Assembly: GCA_030447585.1 (NCBI GenBank)
Contig: JAUJOO010000008.1
Coordinates: 74,387-118,608 of the forward strand
Reading direction: 5' to 3'
Source of the DNA: Nocardioidaceae bacterium
Lineage (GTDB): Bacteria > Actinomycetota > Actinomycetes > Propionibacteriales > Nocardioidaceae
Length of the DNA: 44,222 bases
The translations under genes and the position numbers were made by a program. Under the pieces are notes generated by a model. That model worked only from the letters and a program-made list of their open reading frames with translations. It did no database searches and was not told where the DNA came from. This document shows, in pieces, positions 8,733 to 18,296 of the stretch. Each line of letters opens with the position of its first letter. The first letter of the stretch is position 1.

Positions 8733-9770
8733 GCCACTGCTGCGGGTCCGCGGGCTCAAGGTTCACTTCCCCATCAAGAGCGGCGTCGTCTTCGACCGTC
8801 AGGTCGGTGCGGTCAAGGCCGTCGACGGGGTGGACCTCGATGTGCACCAGGGCCAGACCGTCGGTCTGGTGGGCGAGTCCGGCTGCGGCAAGAGCACGTT
8901 CGGCCGGGCGGTGTTGCGGCTTACCGAGGTCACCGAGGGTGAGATCGTCTTCCAAGGCGTCGACCTGGCCACCCTCGAGGGAGAAGAGCTCCGCAGGAAG
9001 CGACGCTCGATGCAGATGGTGTTCCAGGATCCGATGGCAAGTCTCAACCCCCGGCAGAACGTCGAGACGCTGCTCACCGAGCCGCTGCGCGCACACGGTA
9101 TCGCCTACGAAAAAGCCGGGTCCGAGAGTTGTTGGATCTGGTTGGCTTGCCGTCCTCAGCGGCCACCCGATATCCCCACGAGTTCAGCGGTGGTCAGCGT
9201 CAACGCATCGGCATTGCCCGAGCTATCGCCTTGGAGCCGGAGCTCGTCATCGCGGACGAGCCGGTGTCAGCGCTCGACGTATCGATCCAAGCCCAGGTGA
9301 TCAACCTCCTCGAGGAGCTGCAGGAACGGTTAAATCTCACCTACCTGGTCATCGCCCACGACCTTGCCGTCGTTCGCCACGTCTCTGACGAGGTTGCGGT
9401 CATGTATCTCGGCTCGATCGTGGAGCAGGCATCCGCCGACGCGCTGTACGAGCAGCCATTGCACCCCTACACGATCTCGCTGCTGTCTGCGATCCCCGTC
9501 CCCGACCCGGAGGTGGAAGACCGGCGCGACCGCATCCTGCTCAGCGGTGACCTGCCGTCGGCGGCAGACCCGCCGTCGGGTTGCCGGTTCCACACGCGAT
9601 GCCCATTCCGCCAAGAGACCCGGTGTGACGACGAGCGTCCTGAGCTCGCCGAGCTGGAGCCCGGACACAAGGTCGCCTGCCACTACGCCGCCGAGATACG
9701 TCTGCCGGCAAGATCAAGTGCCGCCGCGACAGCCCGAGAGATGCTGGCCTCCGAGCCCACCGCCTCGTGA
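8725..9770 (+). CDS. ABC transporter ATP-binding protein, DppF type (one frame break)
   Basis: Second ATPase subunit. The ATG at 8725 overlaps the end of the previous gene by eight bases. Walker A GESGCGKS is in the first frame; [22 protein letters not shown] and the C-terminal cysteine motif CRFHTRCP are in the frame that resumes near 9117. Adding one G to the GGG at 9118-9120 restores a continuous [11 protein letters not shown], a homopolymer-type error. It ends tail to tail with, and overlapping, the nuclease gene on the other strand. Confidence 0.86.
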
Positions 9771-10795
9771 CCTGTGGTGCCGGCCGCGCCTCAGGTCACG
9801 CCAAGCGGGATCACACCTCGGCGTCACTCGCAATGCCGGTGGGCTCGAGCGGGCGAGCGTGGGCAGTGGCACCGTCTCGGTCTGTCCGGCGGCTCCTGTC
9901 AGGTCGGCCGGCCGTGACTGCGGCAGCGGTGGAGGAGTGCCGCCCCAGGCCGGACACAGCGCCTTGTGGTCACACCAACCGCATAAAGCGGATCGATGCG
10001 GACGCCAGTCGCCTGACTCGTTTGCCCGGGTGATCGCGTCCCACAAGGCCCTCACCTTGCGCTCGGTCGCGAGCAGGTCTTGCTCGTCGGGCTCGTAGCG
10101 GAGCATCTCAGCGTTGCCGAGGTAGACGAGCTGCAGCATCCGCGGGATCACACCTCGGGTACGCCACACGACCAGCGCGTAGAACTTCATCTGGAACATG
10201 GCCTTGGCCTCGAACAGCGGCCCGGGTGACTTGCCGGTCTTGTAGTCGACGATCCGGAGCTCACCGGTAGGCGCTTCGTCGACGCGGTCGATGTAGCCGT
10301 GCAGGGTCAGGCCGGTGTCGAGCTCGGTGGCTACGTGCACCTCGCGCTCAGCGGGCTCGAGCAGTTGCGGATCCTCCAAGGAGAAGTAGCGCCCTAGCAG
10401 GATCCGGCACTGGTCGAGCCAGGTGAGGAGGTCCGGGGCGGTGGAACCGAGGAAGCCTCGTCGAACATCTGCGCCACCTCGGGAGACGCTGCGGCGATGT
10501 CGTCCCACACACCAGGAAGCAGGATGTTGGCCCGCTCGTGCGTCCGGTCGAGCGCGGGCAGGTCGAACAGATCTTCAAGCACCTTGTGCACGACGGAACC
10601 GCGAACGGCATCGATGCTCGGTTGCTCCGGAAGCTTGTCGATGACACGGAACCGGTAGAGCAGGGGACACGACATGAAGTCGCTCGCGCGGCTCGGCGAC
10701 AAGGAGTTGAGCCTGGTCAGGCCCGCGAACTCGTCGACAGCCTCATGCTCTTCGGCTGCGACCGGTGAGGCCTTGACGTCCGCTTCGATGCTCAT
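9714..10795 (-). CDS. RecB-like PD-(D/E)XK nuclease with Fe-S cysteines, copy 1
   Basis: Predicted single-domain nuclease related to the RecB/AddB/Cas4 group. The ATG at 10795 gives an acidic N terminus, then [22 protein letters not shown] (the first iron-sulfur cysteine), [14 protein letters not shown], the catalytic IVDYKTGK near the middle, and [13 protein letters not shown], supplying the other three cysteines of a 4Fe-4S cluster. One frame break lies near 10435-10445 (a GGGGCGG run), after FDEASSVP and before PDLLTWLDQ. The M. tuberculosis relative is Rv2119, which also sits beside trmI. The stop at 9714 overlaps the ABC ATPase gene; the true end may lie slightly upstream. Confidence 0.83.
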
Positions 10796-10802
10796 GGCCT
10801 TC

Positions 10803-10808
10803 AGGCTA
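10803..10808 (-). promoter_or_regulatory. -10 hexamer TAGCCT of recB-like copy 1 (leaderless)
   Basis: On the minus strand TAGCCT lies seven bases before the ATG at 10795. It is back to back with the TAGCGT of the M50 gene inside a 49-bp divergent gap. Confidence 0.55.
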
Positions 10809-10832
10809 GATCACCCCACCGACACAACCCGC

Positions 10833-10838
10833 TAGCGT
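10833..10838 (+). promoter_or_regulatory. -10 hexamer TAGCGT of M50 protease copy 1 (leaderless)
   Basis: TAGCGT is followed by six bases and the GTG at 10845. No ribosome site fits, so this is most likely a leaderless start. Confidence 0.55.
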
Positions 10839-10844
10839 TGAGGG

Positions 10845-11990
10845 GTGAGTCCAGCTTCCGCCGACCGTGCGCGCTCCCATCGTGCCAGCGCGCCCGGCAC
10901 GTTCCGCCTGGGCACGGTCGCCGGGGTCGACGTCACGGTCGCGAACTCGTGGTTCCTCATCATCGGTCTGATCGCAATCTTGGCGGCGCCACGCATCCTG
11001 GTGGTGGCGCCCGATCTCGGCGGCTGGGCCTATCTGGCAGGGATCGCCCTCGCGGTGTTGCTCTACATGTCGGTTCTGCTGCACGAGGTCTCCCACGCGG
11101 TCGCAGCCCGCGCGTTCGACATGCGGGTGAACTCGATCAACCTGCACTTCCTCGGCGGCGCCACCGAGATCGAAGGTGAGGCCGAGACGCCGTGGCGTGA
11201 GTTCGTGATCGCCGTGGTGGGACCACTCACCTCGCTGGCGCTGGGGGCGGTAGCACTGTTGCCGTTCGCGGCGCTCGAGGACGGCCTCCTGCGGTTCACC
11301 GTGGGCGCGCTTGCCCTCATGAACCTGGCGGTAGGCGCCTTGAACCTCGTCCCCGGCCTGCCGCTCGACGGCGGGAGGGTACTGCAGGCCGCGATCTGGG
11401 GTGCCACCAAGCGCCGTACCCTCGGCATCACCGTGGCGGCGTGGGGAGGTCGCCTTGCGGGTGTAGCGGCGATCGCCTGGCCGATGCTGATGCCCTTCTT
11501 CGGGCTCACACCAGATCTGCTGGACTACGTATTCGGCATCATCGTCGGCATGTTCCTCTGGACCGGTGCCAGCCAGGCGCTCCAGGTCGCCAAGCTCCGC
11601 GAGAAGCTGCCGGACATCAAGGCACGCCGGATCGCTCGTGCTGCCATCGGCGTACCCGCCGACCTGCCCGCCTCGGAGGGGGTCAGGCGCGCGCAGGAGG
11701 CGAATGCCGGGTCCCTGGTCGTGGTCACCGCTGGTGGCGAACCGGTAGGGATCGTGAACGAGCAGGCGGTGCGGTCGACACCCCCTGAGCGCCTACCCTG
11801 GGTATCGTGCGGCGACCTGGCCCGCAGGGTTGAGGACGGGTTGTCGCTACCGGCGGGGCTCGAGGGCGAGCCGTTGCTCCGAGCGATGAACCGGACGCCG
11901 GCCACCGAGTACGTGCTCCTGGAGCCGGACGGCTCGATCTACGGTGTTCTCGTCACCAAGGACGTCGACGCCGCGTTCGGTGCCGCCTGA
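10845..11990 (+). CDS. M50 (site-2-protease-like) membrane metalloprotease with CBS domains, copy 1
   Basis: Intramembrane zinc protease, 381 residues. Zinc motif HEVSH (HExxH) near residue 84 lies in the second hydrophobic segment; the third zinc ligand region is NLVPGLPLDGGR. HFLGGATEIEGEAETPWREF is the usual linker strand. After the membrane part (about residues 20-250) comes a tandem CBS-like region of about 120 residues ending IYGVLVTKDVDAAFG. This is the Rip3/Rv2625c-like layout. The start is GTG at 10845 with a leaderless -10. Its substrate is unknown. It is transcribed towards trmI and divergently from the nuclease gene. The frame is intact. Confidence 0.92.
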   Translation: MSPASADRARSHRASAPGTFRLGTVAGVDVTVANSWFLIIGLIAILAAPRILVVAPDLGGWAYLAGIALAVLLYMSVLLHEVSHAVAARAFDMRVNSINLHFLGGATEIEGEAETPWREFVIAVVGPLTSLALGAVALLPFAALEDGLLRFTVGALALMNLAVGALNLVPGLPLDGGRVLQAAIWGATKRRTLGITVAAWGGRLAGVAAIAWPMLMPFFGLTPDLLDYVFGIIVGMFLWTGASQALQVAKLREKLPDIKARRIARAAIGVPADLPASEGVRRAQEANAGSLVVVTAGGEPVGIVNEQAVRSTPPERLPWVSCGDLARRVEDGLSLPAGLEGEPLLRAMNRTPATEYVLLEPDGSIYGVLVTKDVDAAFGAA

Positions 11991-12001
11991 CCCCGCGCCA
12001 C

Positions 12002-12007
12002 TACTGT
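12002..12007 (+). promoter_or_regulatory. -10 hexamer TACTGT of trmI copy 1 (leaderless)
   Basis: TACTGT is followed by seven bases and the ATG at 12015. There is no purine-rich ribosome site. Confidence 0.5.
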
Positions 12008-12014
12008 CACCGCT

Positions 12015-12971
12015 ATGGCCGAGAACCCGATCCCCCAGACAAACCAGCTCGCTGGACCGCGCGACGCTACTTGGTCCGGCGTCCGACGAGGTCCCTTGCG
12101 ACCGGGCGAGAGAGTCCGTTTGACCGACCCGAAGGGCCGCAAGCACAGCGTCCTGCTTGCTACGGGGTCAACCTACTTCACCCACCGGGGCGCACTCGAG
12201 CACGACGACCTGATCGGTCAGCCCGACGGCACCGTCGTCACCTCTACGGGAGGCGTGGAGTACCTCGCTCTGCGACCGCTGCTTGCCGACTTCGTCGTAT
12301 CGATGCCTCGGGGCGCCGCCGTTGTCTATCCGAAGGACGCAGCACAGATCGTCACCCTCGCTGACATCTTCCCCGGTGCTCGGGTTGTCGAAGCCGGCGT
12401 CGGCTCGGGGGCATTGACCTGCTCGCTGCTTCGAGCGGTGGGGGTGGCGGGCACGGTGTCGTCGTACGAGCGGCGCGAAGAGTTCGCGAGGATCGCCCAC
12501 ACCAACGTCGCCTCATTCTTCGGTGGGGACCACCCGGCATGGCGCCTCACCGTGGGCGACGTCGCCTCGTCCCTGGCCGAGCGCGCCGTCGACCGCGCCG
12601 TCTTGGACATGCTCGCGCCCTGGGAGTGCGTGCCGGTGGTGGCGGATGCGTTGGCACCTGGCGGGCTCGTGTGCGCCTACGTCGCGACCACGACCCAGCT
12701 CAGCCGCTTCGTGGAGACCGTTCGGGAGCACACCGGCTTCACGGAGCCGGAGGCGTGGGAGTCCCTGGTCAGGAACTGGCATGTCGAGGGGCTCGCAGTG
12801 CGACCCGCGCACAAGATGAACGGCCACACCGGCTTCCTCGTCACCGCCCGCCGGCTCGCTCCTGGGGTGACGGCCCCGAGACGGAGCCGCCGACCCTCAC
12901 CAGGCGCCTACGGCGCCGACTACCAGGGTCCCCGCCCTACGGACTCCCTGATCGCCGGAGACGGTAGATAA
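12015..12971 (+). CDS. trmI: tRNA (adenine-58-N1) methyltransferase, copy 1
   Basis: SAM-dependent methylation of A58 in the T-loop of tRNA; works as a homotetramer. 318 residues. The N-terminal beta-domain contains LTDPKGRKHSVLL and DDLIGQPDG. The catalytic domain has [14 protein letters not shown], the SAM motif VVEAGVGSGALT near residue 130, SSYERREEF, and DMLAPWECV in the active-site region. The C-terminal [15 protein letters not shown] is family-typical. M. tuberculosis Rv2118c is the characterised relative and lies upstream of mpa, as here. A second, diverged copy is at 25392-26297. Confidence 0.93.
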   Translation: MAENPIPQTNQLAGPRDATWSGVRRGPLRPGERVRLTDPKGRKHSVLLATGSTYFTHRGALEHDDLIGQPDGTVVTSTGGVEYLALRPLLADFVVSMPRGAAVVYPKDAAQIVTLADIFPGARVVEAGVGSGALTCSLLRAVGVAGTVSSYERREEFARIAHTNVASFFGGDHPAWRLTVGDVASSLAERAVDRAVLDMLAPWECVPVVADALAPGGLVCAYVATTTQLSRFVETVREHTGFTEPEAWESLVRNWHVEGLAVRPAHKMNGHTGFLVTARRLAPGVTAPRRSRRPSPGAYGADYQGPRPTDSLIAGDGR

Positions 12972-13024
12972 CGGTGTGATACCGACACGTGGTCTGCAGG
13001 TCCCAACAACGAGGTCGGCGAAGG

Positions 13025-13030
13025 TAGGGT
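13025..13030 (+). promoter_or_regulatory. -10 hexamer TAGGGT of ARC copy 1
   Basis: TAGGGT would start transcription near 13037. GGAGG at 13051-13055 then precedes the ATG at 13064 by eight bases. The layout matches ARC copy 2 (TAAGGT, short leader, AGGAGG). Confidence 0.5.
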
Positions 13031-13063
13031 CGAAGCAAGGGTCCTCCCGTGGAGGTGATGACG

Positions 13064-13789
13064 ATGACTGCACATGACCCAGACGCTCGGCGGTCGCGCG
13101 CGGCCGAGGAGCTCGAGAGCCAGGTCGGCTTCTTGGAGTCAGAGGTAGCCGAGCTCCGTCGTCGACTGTCCGATGCCCCGCACGCCACGCGATACCTCGA
13201 GCAGCGGCTCGCCGACACGCAGGCGTCCCTCGGCTCCCTCACCGCCCAGAACGAACGCCTCGCCGCCACGTTGCGCGAGGCGCGCGACCAGATCATGACG
13301 TTGAAGGAAGAGGTCGACCGGCTGGCCCAGCCACCGACCGGGTTTGGGACCTTCCTCAGGAGCAACGAGGACGAGACCGTCGATGTCTTCACCGGCGGGC
13401 GCAAGCTACGCGTCAACGTCACCCCGAACGTCGAGGTAGCCGAGCTCAAGCGCGGCCAAGAGGTCATGCTGAACGAGGCGCTGAACGTCGTCGCCGCCCT
13501 CACGTTCGAGGAGGTCGGCGAAGTGGTCATGCTGAAGGAGATCCTCGCCGACCGGGAGCGCGCGCTCGTCATCGCCAACGCCGACGAGGAGCGAGTCGTC
13601 CGGATCGCTGCACCGCTACGGGACCAGAAGCTGCGAGCAGGGGACTCTGTGCTCCTCGACGCCCGGGCGGGCTACATCTACGAGCGCATTCCGAAGAGCG
13701 AGGTCGAGGAGCTTGTCCTCGAAGAGGTGCCTGACATCGACTACGCCAACATCGGGGGGCTGCGGGGCCAGATCGACCAGATCCGGGAC
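13064..13789 (+). pseudogene. arc: ARC proteasomal ATPase, 5' fragment without AAA domain
   Basis: First 242 codons of ARC (Mpa), the ring ATPase that unfolds pupylated proteins. Present: coiled coil (about residues 8-75, ending LKEEVDRLAQPP) and the double OB region ([46 protein letters not shown]). The match stops at GGLRGQIDQIRD, just before the AAA+ domain, where an unrelated binding-protein gene begins. The reading frame itself continues to 14068, but the 93 codons after 13789 are the binding-protein gene out of frame and mean nothing. ATG 13064 is chosen for its spacing to GGAGG. If real and expressed, the product could still form the Pup-binding coiled coil and OB ring but could not hydrolyse ATP. 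Confidence 0.88.
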
Positions 13790-13800
13790 GTACGTCTGCA
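13785..13800. other. Junction: ARC coding sequence joined to a binding-protein gene
   Basis: Homology to ARC ends at codon 13787-13789 (Asp). From 13790 the +1-shifted frame reads TYVCTLKEGLTFHDG of a family 5 binding protein. GACGTACGT lies across the join. ARC copy 2 has GTACGT about a dozen bases further on, so short shared sequence may have guided the join, whether biological or in assembly. Confidence 0.8.
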
Positions 13801-15071
13801 CGCTCAAGGAGGGGCTCACCTTCCACGACGGCAGCGAGCTCACCGCCGAGGACGTCAAGTTCTCCCTCGACCGGCTGCTGGACATCGAGGACGACAGCGG
13901 CGGCTACACCCTGCTGCTCAACCTCAAGAGCGTCGAGGCCACCGACGACCGCACCGTGACGATGACCCTCAAGGCGCCCGACGCCACCTGGCCGTTCCGG
14001 CTGACCACGGGAGCGGCGGCGATCGTCCCCTCCGACGTCTACCCCGCGGACAAGCTGCAGCCCAGTGAGGACGTGGTCGGCTCCGGACCGTACGAGCTCA
14101 CCGAGTTCGAGGACGGCGTCCGAGCCTCCATGACGCCGTTCGCGGACTACAACGGCCCCGCGGAGCTGGAGAACGCCGGTGCGGTCATCTCCTACTACAA
14201 GGAGGAGTCGCAGCTCTCGCAGGCGGTCCAGGCCGGCGAGGTCGACGTCGCCTACCGCAACCTCAGCCCCACCACGATCGATGACCTGCGCGGCGCCGAG
14301 GGCGTCGAGGTGGTCGAGGGCGCGGGCACCGAGATCCGCTACATCGTCTTCAACCTGAAGCGCGACCCCGCGCAAGAGGTCGCCGCCCGCCAGGCCATGG
14401 CGATGTTGATCGACCGGCAGGCCATCGCGGACGACGTCTACAACGGCACCGTCCAGCCGCTGTACTCCATGGTCCCGCAGGGCCTGCAGTTCGCCACCCA
14501 GGCATTCGCGGAGGAGTACGGCGAGCAGCCGGACCCCGACCGCGCGAGGCAGACCCTCGAGGACGCCGGCGTCAGCACGCCGGTGGACGTGCAGCTGTGG
14601 TGGACGCCCACCCACTACGGCCAGTCCTCGGCCGAGGAGTACGCCGCGATCCAGCGTCAGCTCGAGGAGGGGGGCCTGTTCCAGGTCACCCTGAAGTCCA
14701 CGGAGTGGAACCAGTACAGCACCGCTCTGTCGGAGGACCAGTACCCGGTGTACCAGCTCGGCTGGTTCCCGGACTTCCCGGACGCCGACAACTACACCTC
14801 ACCGTTCTTCGTCGACGGTGGTTTCTTCAACAACCACTACTCCAACGAGCGGATGAACGAGCTCATCGCCGCCGAGCAGGCCAGCACCGACCCGGCCGAG
14901 CGGGAGAAGGCGTTCACCGAGATCCAGCAGATCGCCGCGGAGGACGTGCCCACGATCCCGATCTGGCAGGGCAAGCAGGTCGCGGTGGTGAGAGAGGGCG
15001 TGACCGGAGTGGAGGAGACCTTCGACCCCTCCTTCACCTTCCGCTACTACCTCGTCAGCAAGGCCGCTTAG
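13790..15071 (+). pseudogene. Family 5 ABC solute-binding protein, 5'-truncated
   Basis: About 427 codons of a peptide-type binding protein start abruptly with YVCTLKEGLTFHDG. By comparison with the complete one at 3943, the signal peptide, lipobox and about the first 125 residues are missing. The rest is clean: SGPYELTEFEDG, IRYIVFNLKRDP, YQLGWFPDFPDADNYTSPFF and a C-terminal FRYYLVSKAA. It is not an ortholog of the first binding protein; the sequences differ widely outside family motifs. Without a start and signal it cannot work as it stands. The permease and ATPase genes behind it belong to the same operon. Confidence 0.9.
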
Positions 15072-15090
15072 CGACCGAGTAGCGTCCCGG

Positions 15091-15120
15091 GGGCGCCGGC
15101 GTACCTCCGCCGGTGCCCCC
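15091..15120 (+). terminator. Hairpin between second binding protein and permease
   Basis: A 12-bp stem (15091-15102 with 15109-15120, one G-U pair) and six-base loop, without a T-run. Same position, size and shape as the hairpin at 5671-5700, although the transporters are not orthologous; most likely an expression-tuning element. Confidence 0.6.
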
Positions 15121-15152
15121 GGCGCGAACGGACCCAGGAGGGCGGGCCAGCG

Positions 15153-16175
15153 GTGGCGAGATCCGGCGGGTCGCTGCGCACGTACGCGCTCACCCGGCTC
15201 GCCCTGCTGCTGCCGATGATCGTCATCCTGCTGACGATGGTGTTCCTGCTCATGCGGGTCGCCCCTGGCGATCCCATCACCGCTGCGGTTGGCGGGCAGC
15301 TCTCCCAGGAGGCACAGCAGCAGCTACGCGAGCGGTCCGGGCTCAACGAGCCGCTGCTGGTCCAGTACTTCCAGTACCTCGGCGACGTGGCCACCCTCGA
15401 CTTCGGCACCACGCTGACCGACAACCGGGCGGTGACCGACATCCTGGTGGAGAGCGGCGGGGCCACCTTGACCTTGACCTTCGCGGCCCTGCTGGTGGCC
15501 TTGGGCATCGGCATCCCGCTGGGCCTGCTGGCGGGCCGGTTCCGTGACACCGCTGGCGACGCTGCGCTGCGAATCTTCGGCATCCTGACGTACGCCGCCC
15601 CCGTCTTCTTCGTGGGGCTGCTCGCCCAGCTGTTCTTCTCGAGCTACCTCGGCTGGCTGCCCACCTCGAAGGAGTCCGACGCCACCACGTTCGTCGACGA
15701 GGTGACCCACATCCTGCTCGTCGACGCCGTGATCGCCGGTGACTGGGAGGCCGTCGCGGACGTGCTGGCGCATCTCGTCCTTCCGGCGGTCACGCTCGGG
15801 CTGCTCGTCACCGGCGTGTTTCTGCGCCTGGTCCGGGTCAACGTCATGCAGTCCCTGAAGGGCGATTACATCGAGGCCGCCCGGGCCCGCGGGATCGGCG
15901 AGCGCTCGGTGGTCCTGCGGCACGCGTTCCGCAACGCGCTCGTGCCGGTCATCACGGTCATGGGCTTGCAGGCCGCCCTGCTGCTGTCCGGTGCGGTGCT
16001 GACCGAGCGCACCTTCAGCTGGCCCGGCCTGGGCAGCGAGCTCATCGAGTACCTCAACAACCGGGACTACATCGCGGTGCAGGGCATCATCACCGTCTTC
16101 GCGATCGTGGTGGTGGTCATCAGCGTGCTCATCGACCTCGTCAACGCCTTCGTCGACCCGAGAGTGCGGTACTGA
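15153..16175 (+). CDS. ABC transporter permease, DppB type (second importer)
   Basis: 340 residues, intact. The GTG at 15153 follows AGGAGG at 15136-15141. First membrane segment LTRLALLLPMIVILLTMV, then RVAPGDP, EAA loop AARARGIGERSVVLRHAFRNA and end DPRVRY. It is only distantly similar to the DppB at 5740, so this is a different transporter rather than a second copy. The TGA overlaps the next ATG. Confidence 0.93.
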   Translation: MARSGGSLRTYALTRLALLLPMIVILLTMVFLLMRVAPGDPITAAVGGQLSQEAQQQLRERSGLNEPLLVQYFQYLGDVATLDFGTTLTDNRAVTDILVESGGATLTLTFAALLVALGIGIPLGLLAGRFRDTAGDAALRIFGILTYAAPVFFVGLLAQLFFSSYLGWLPTSKESDATTFVDEVTHILLVDAVIAGDWEAVADVLAHLVLPAVTLGLLVTGVFLRLVRVNVMQSLKGDYIEAARARGIGERSVVLRHAFRNALVPVITVMGLQAALLLSGAVLTERTFSWPGLGSELIEYLNNRDYIAVQGIITVFAIVVVVISVLIDLVNAFVDPRVRY

Positions 16176-17239
16176 TGAGCGCTGCCGGCACCCCACAGCG
16201 GGCCGCGGAGGATGCCTCGCCCGCGCTTGCGGGGCAGTCCCGTCGCGGCGGCGTCGAAGTCGCCGGCGGGCAGGCCACGCGGTTCGGCCGTTCAAACCGC
16301 TGCGCGACGTCCAGGGCTTCTCCAAGGCGCTGCTGTGGACCGGTTTCGGCATGACGCTCTTCTTCGTCCTGGTGGCGGTGTTCGCCCCGCTGATCGCGCC
16401 GTACGACTTCGACCAGGTGGCTGCGGACGGTGTCCGGTTCCCGAAGCAGGCTGCGCCGTCGGCGGAGCACTGGTTCGGCACGACGGTCGGGCAGTTCGAC
16501 GTGCTGTCCCGGGTCGTGTACGGCGCGCGTACCGCGGTCGAGGTCGTGGCACTGGCGGTGGCGGCGTCGCTGGTCATCGGTGTCCCGCTGGGCCTGGTCT
16601 CCGGCTACTTCGGCGGATGGCTCGACCGGGTGCTGGTCCTGATCGCCGATGCGCTCTTCGCCTTCCGTATCTGCTGCTCGCCATCGTCATCGCGTTCCTG
16701 TTGTCCGGCGCGGCGGCGGTGGCGGGGTGACGACGGCCGCGCTGGCGATCACCGTCGTCTATGTGCCGCAGGCTTCCGGGTCGTGCGCAACAGCACGCTG
16801 TCCGCGCGGGAGGCGCCGTACGTGGAGGCGGCGCGTGCCCGGGGCGAAGCCCGGAACTGTGATCAGGAGGTACATCTTCGGCAACGTCATCCAGAGCGTG
16901 CCAGTCATCGCCACGCTCAACGCCGCCGACGCAATCCTCACCCTGGCCGGCCTGGGCTTCCTCGGTTTCGGCATCCAGCCGACCGAAGCGGCGGAGTGGG
17001 GCTACGACCTCCAGCGCGCCATCGCGGACGCGTCCGCGGGCATCTGGTGGACCGGCGTGTTTCCCGGGCTGGCCATCGTGCTGCTCGTCGTGGGCCTCAC
17101 GCTGGTGGGGGAGGGCCTCAACGACACCCTCAACCCCACGCTGCGCAAGCGCCGCATCGAGCCGGTGCGCATCCCGCCGCGCCAGCGCGACACCGACCCT
17201 CGATCCGGGGCCAACAGCAACCAGGTGGTGCGCCGGTGA
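16175..17239 (+). CDS. ABC transporter permease, DppC type (second importer, several frame breaks)
   Basis: The ATG at 16175 overlaps the previous stop. The N-terminal arm breaks frame near 16285, then FKPLRDVQGFSKALLWTGFGM leads into the first helix (FFVLVAVFAPLIAPYDF). Further frame changes occur near 16665-16860, where the EAA-loop region (EARARG-like) is scrambled. The last frame reads VIRRYIFGNVIQSVPVIATL, GLGFLGFGIQPTEAAEWGYDL and VGEGLNDTLNPTLRKR. All DppC parts are present in order, so errors rather than decay are likely. It ends overlapping the next start (GTGA). Confidence 0.82.
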
Positions 17240-18296
17240 GCATGGCAGCCACCGCGCCGGCTCCTGCGGGCTCGGGCGGGGACGTCCTTTCGGTGCGCGA
17301 CCTGCGGGTCTGGTACGGCACCGAGCGCGGTGCGGTGCGCGCGGTCGACGGTGTCGACTTCGAGCTGCGCGCGGGGGAGACGTTGGGTCTGGTCGGCGAG
17401 TCCGGCTGTGGCAAGTCCACCCTGGGCCGCGGTGTCCTCGGCCTGCTCCCGCCCGGTGCCGAGACCGACGGGGAGGTGCTCTTTCGCGGGGACAACCTGC
17501 TCACGCTCCCGCAAAAGGACCTGCGTCGCCGCCGCGGGCCGGAGATCGGGCTGATCTTCCAGGAGCCGATGACCCGGCTCAACCCGCTGATGCGGATCTC
17601 GCAACACTTCGAGGAGACGCTGCGGGTGCACGAGCCCGAGCTCTCCGACGCCGAGGTGCGCCAGCGTGCGCTCGACGCGCTGCGCGGCATGGGGATCCCC
17701 CGACCCGCTACCGCTCCTACCCGCACGAGTTCTCCGGCGGGATGCGGCAGCGGCTCATGATCGCGCTGACCGTCGTGCTGCGTCCGGCGTTCGTGGTCGC
17801 GGACGAGCCGACGACGGCCCTCGATGTGCTCGTCGAGGCGCAGATCCTCGGGATCCTCGCCGACCTGCGCCGCAACTTCGACACGGCACTGCTGCTCATC
17901 ACCCACAACCTCGGCATCGTCGCCGAGACGTGTGACCGGGTGGCGGTGATGTACGCCGGCCACATCGTCGAGGAGGGCGACGCCCGGCAGGTCTTCGCCC
18001 GACCGGGCCACCCGTACACCCGCGAGCTGCTGCGCTCGACGATCTCGTTGACCACCACCGGCCTGCACTACATCCCCGGCGCCCCGCCCGACCTCGTCGC
18101 GCCACCGAGCGGCTGCACCTTCCACCCCCGTTGTCCCAACGCGATGAGAGTCTGCCGGGACCAGGACCCGGTCGAGGTCGTCAGCGAGGGCGGCCAGCGG
18201 GTGCTCTGCTGGCTGCACGGCCCGGAGGAGCTCATCCCCGCCGGCGGGCGGGAGCCCCTGGAGAGGCAGGAGATCGGCGTTGCCGACGAGGCTTGA
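17236..18296 (+). CDS. ABC transporter ATP-binding protein, DppD type (second importer, frame break)
   Basis: Start at GTG 17236, coupled to the previous stop; an ATG two codons later is an alternative. Walker A GESGCGKS, then EIGLIFQEPMTRLNPLM. One break near 17700 switches frame before YRSYPHEF and SGGMRQRLMIA; Walker B FVVADEPTTALD and the C-terminal cysteine motif CTFHPRCPNAMRVC follow. About 353 residues when repaired, normal for the family. Confidence 0.85.

Larger units (their letters stand above)
9714..13789. repeat. Duplicated block, copy 1 (recB-like, M50, trmI, ARC 5' part)
   Basis: Gene order, strand pattern and promoter layout match the block at 23170-27117. Proteins are diverged: over roughly 157 aligned residues of ARC I count about 44 differences, about 72% identity. 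This is the distance expected between genera rather than a recent duplication. Copy 1 ends at the broken ARC. Confidence 0.85.

Noticed and set aside
9714-10795. RecB-like nucleases as Cas4 with a CRISPR locus
   Set aside because: The cysteine and nuclease motifs are shared across the family, but there are no repeats, Cas1/Cas2 or other cas genes; the context matches Rv2119-like housekeeping genes.
13790-14068. ARC frame continuing past the junction as if it were an ARC fusion protein
   Set aside because: The extra codons are the binding-protein gene read out of frame (Arg/Pro-rich, no motif); the binding protein's own frame is the coding one.
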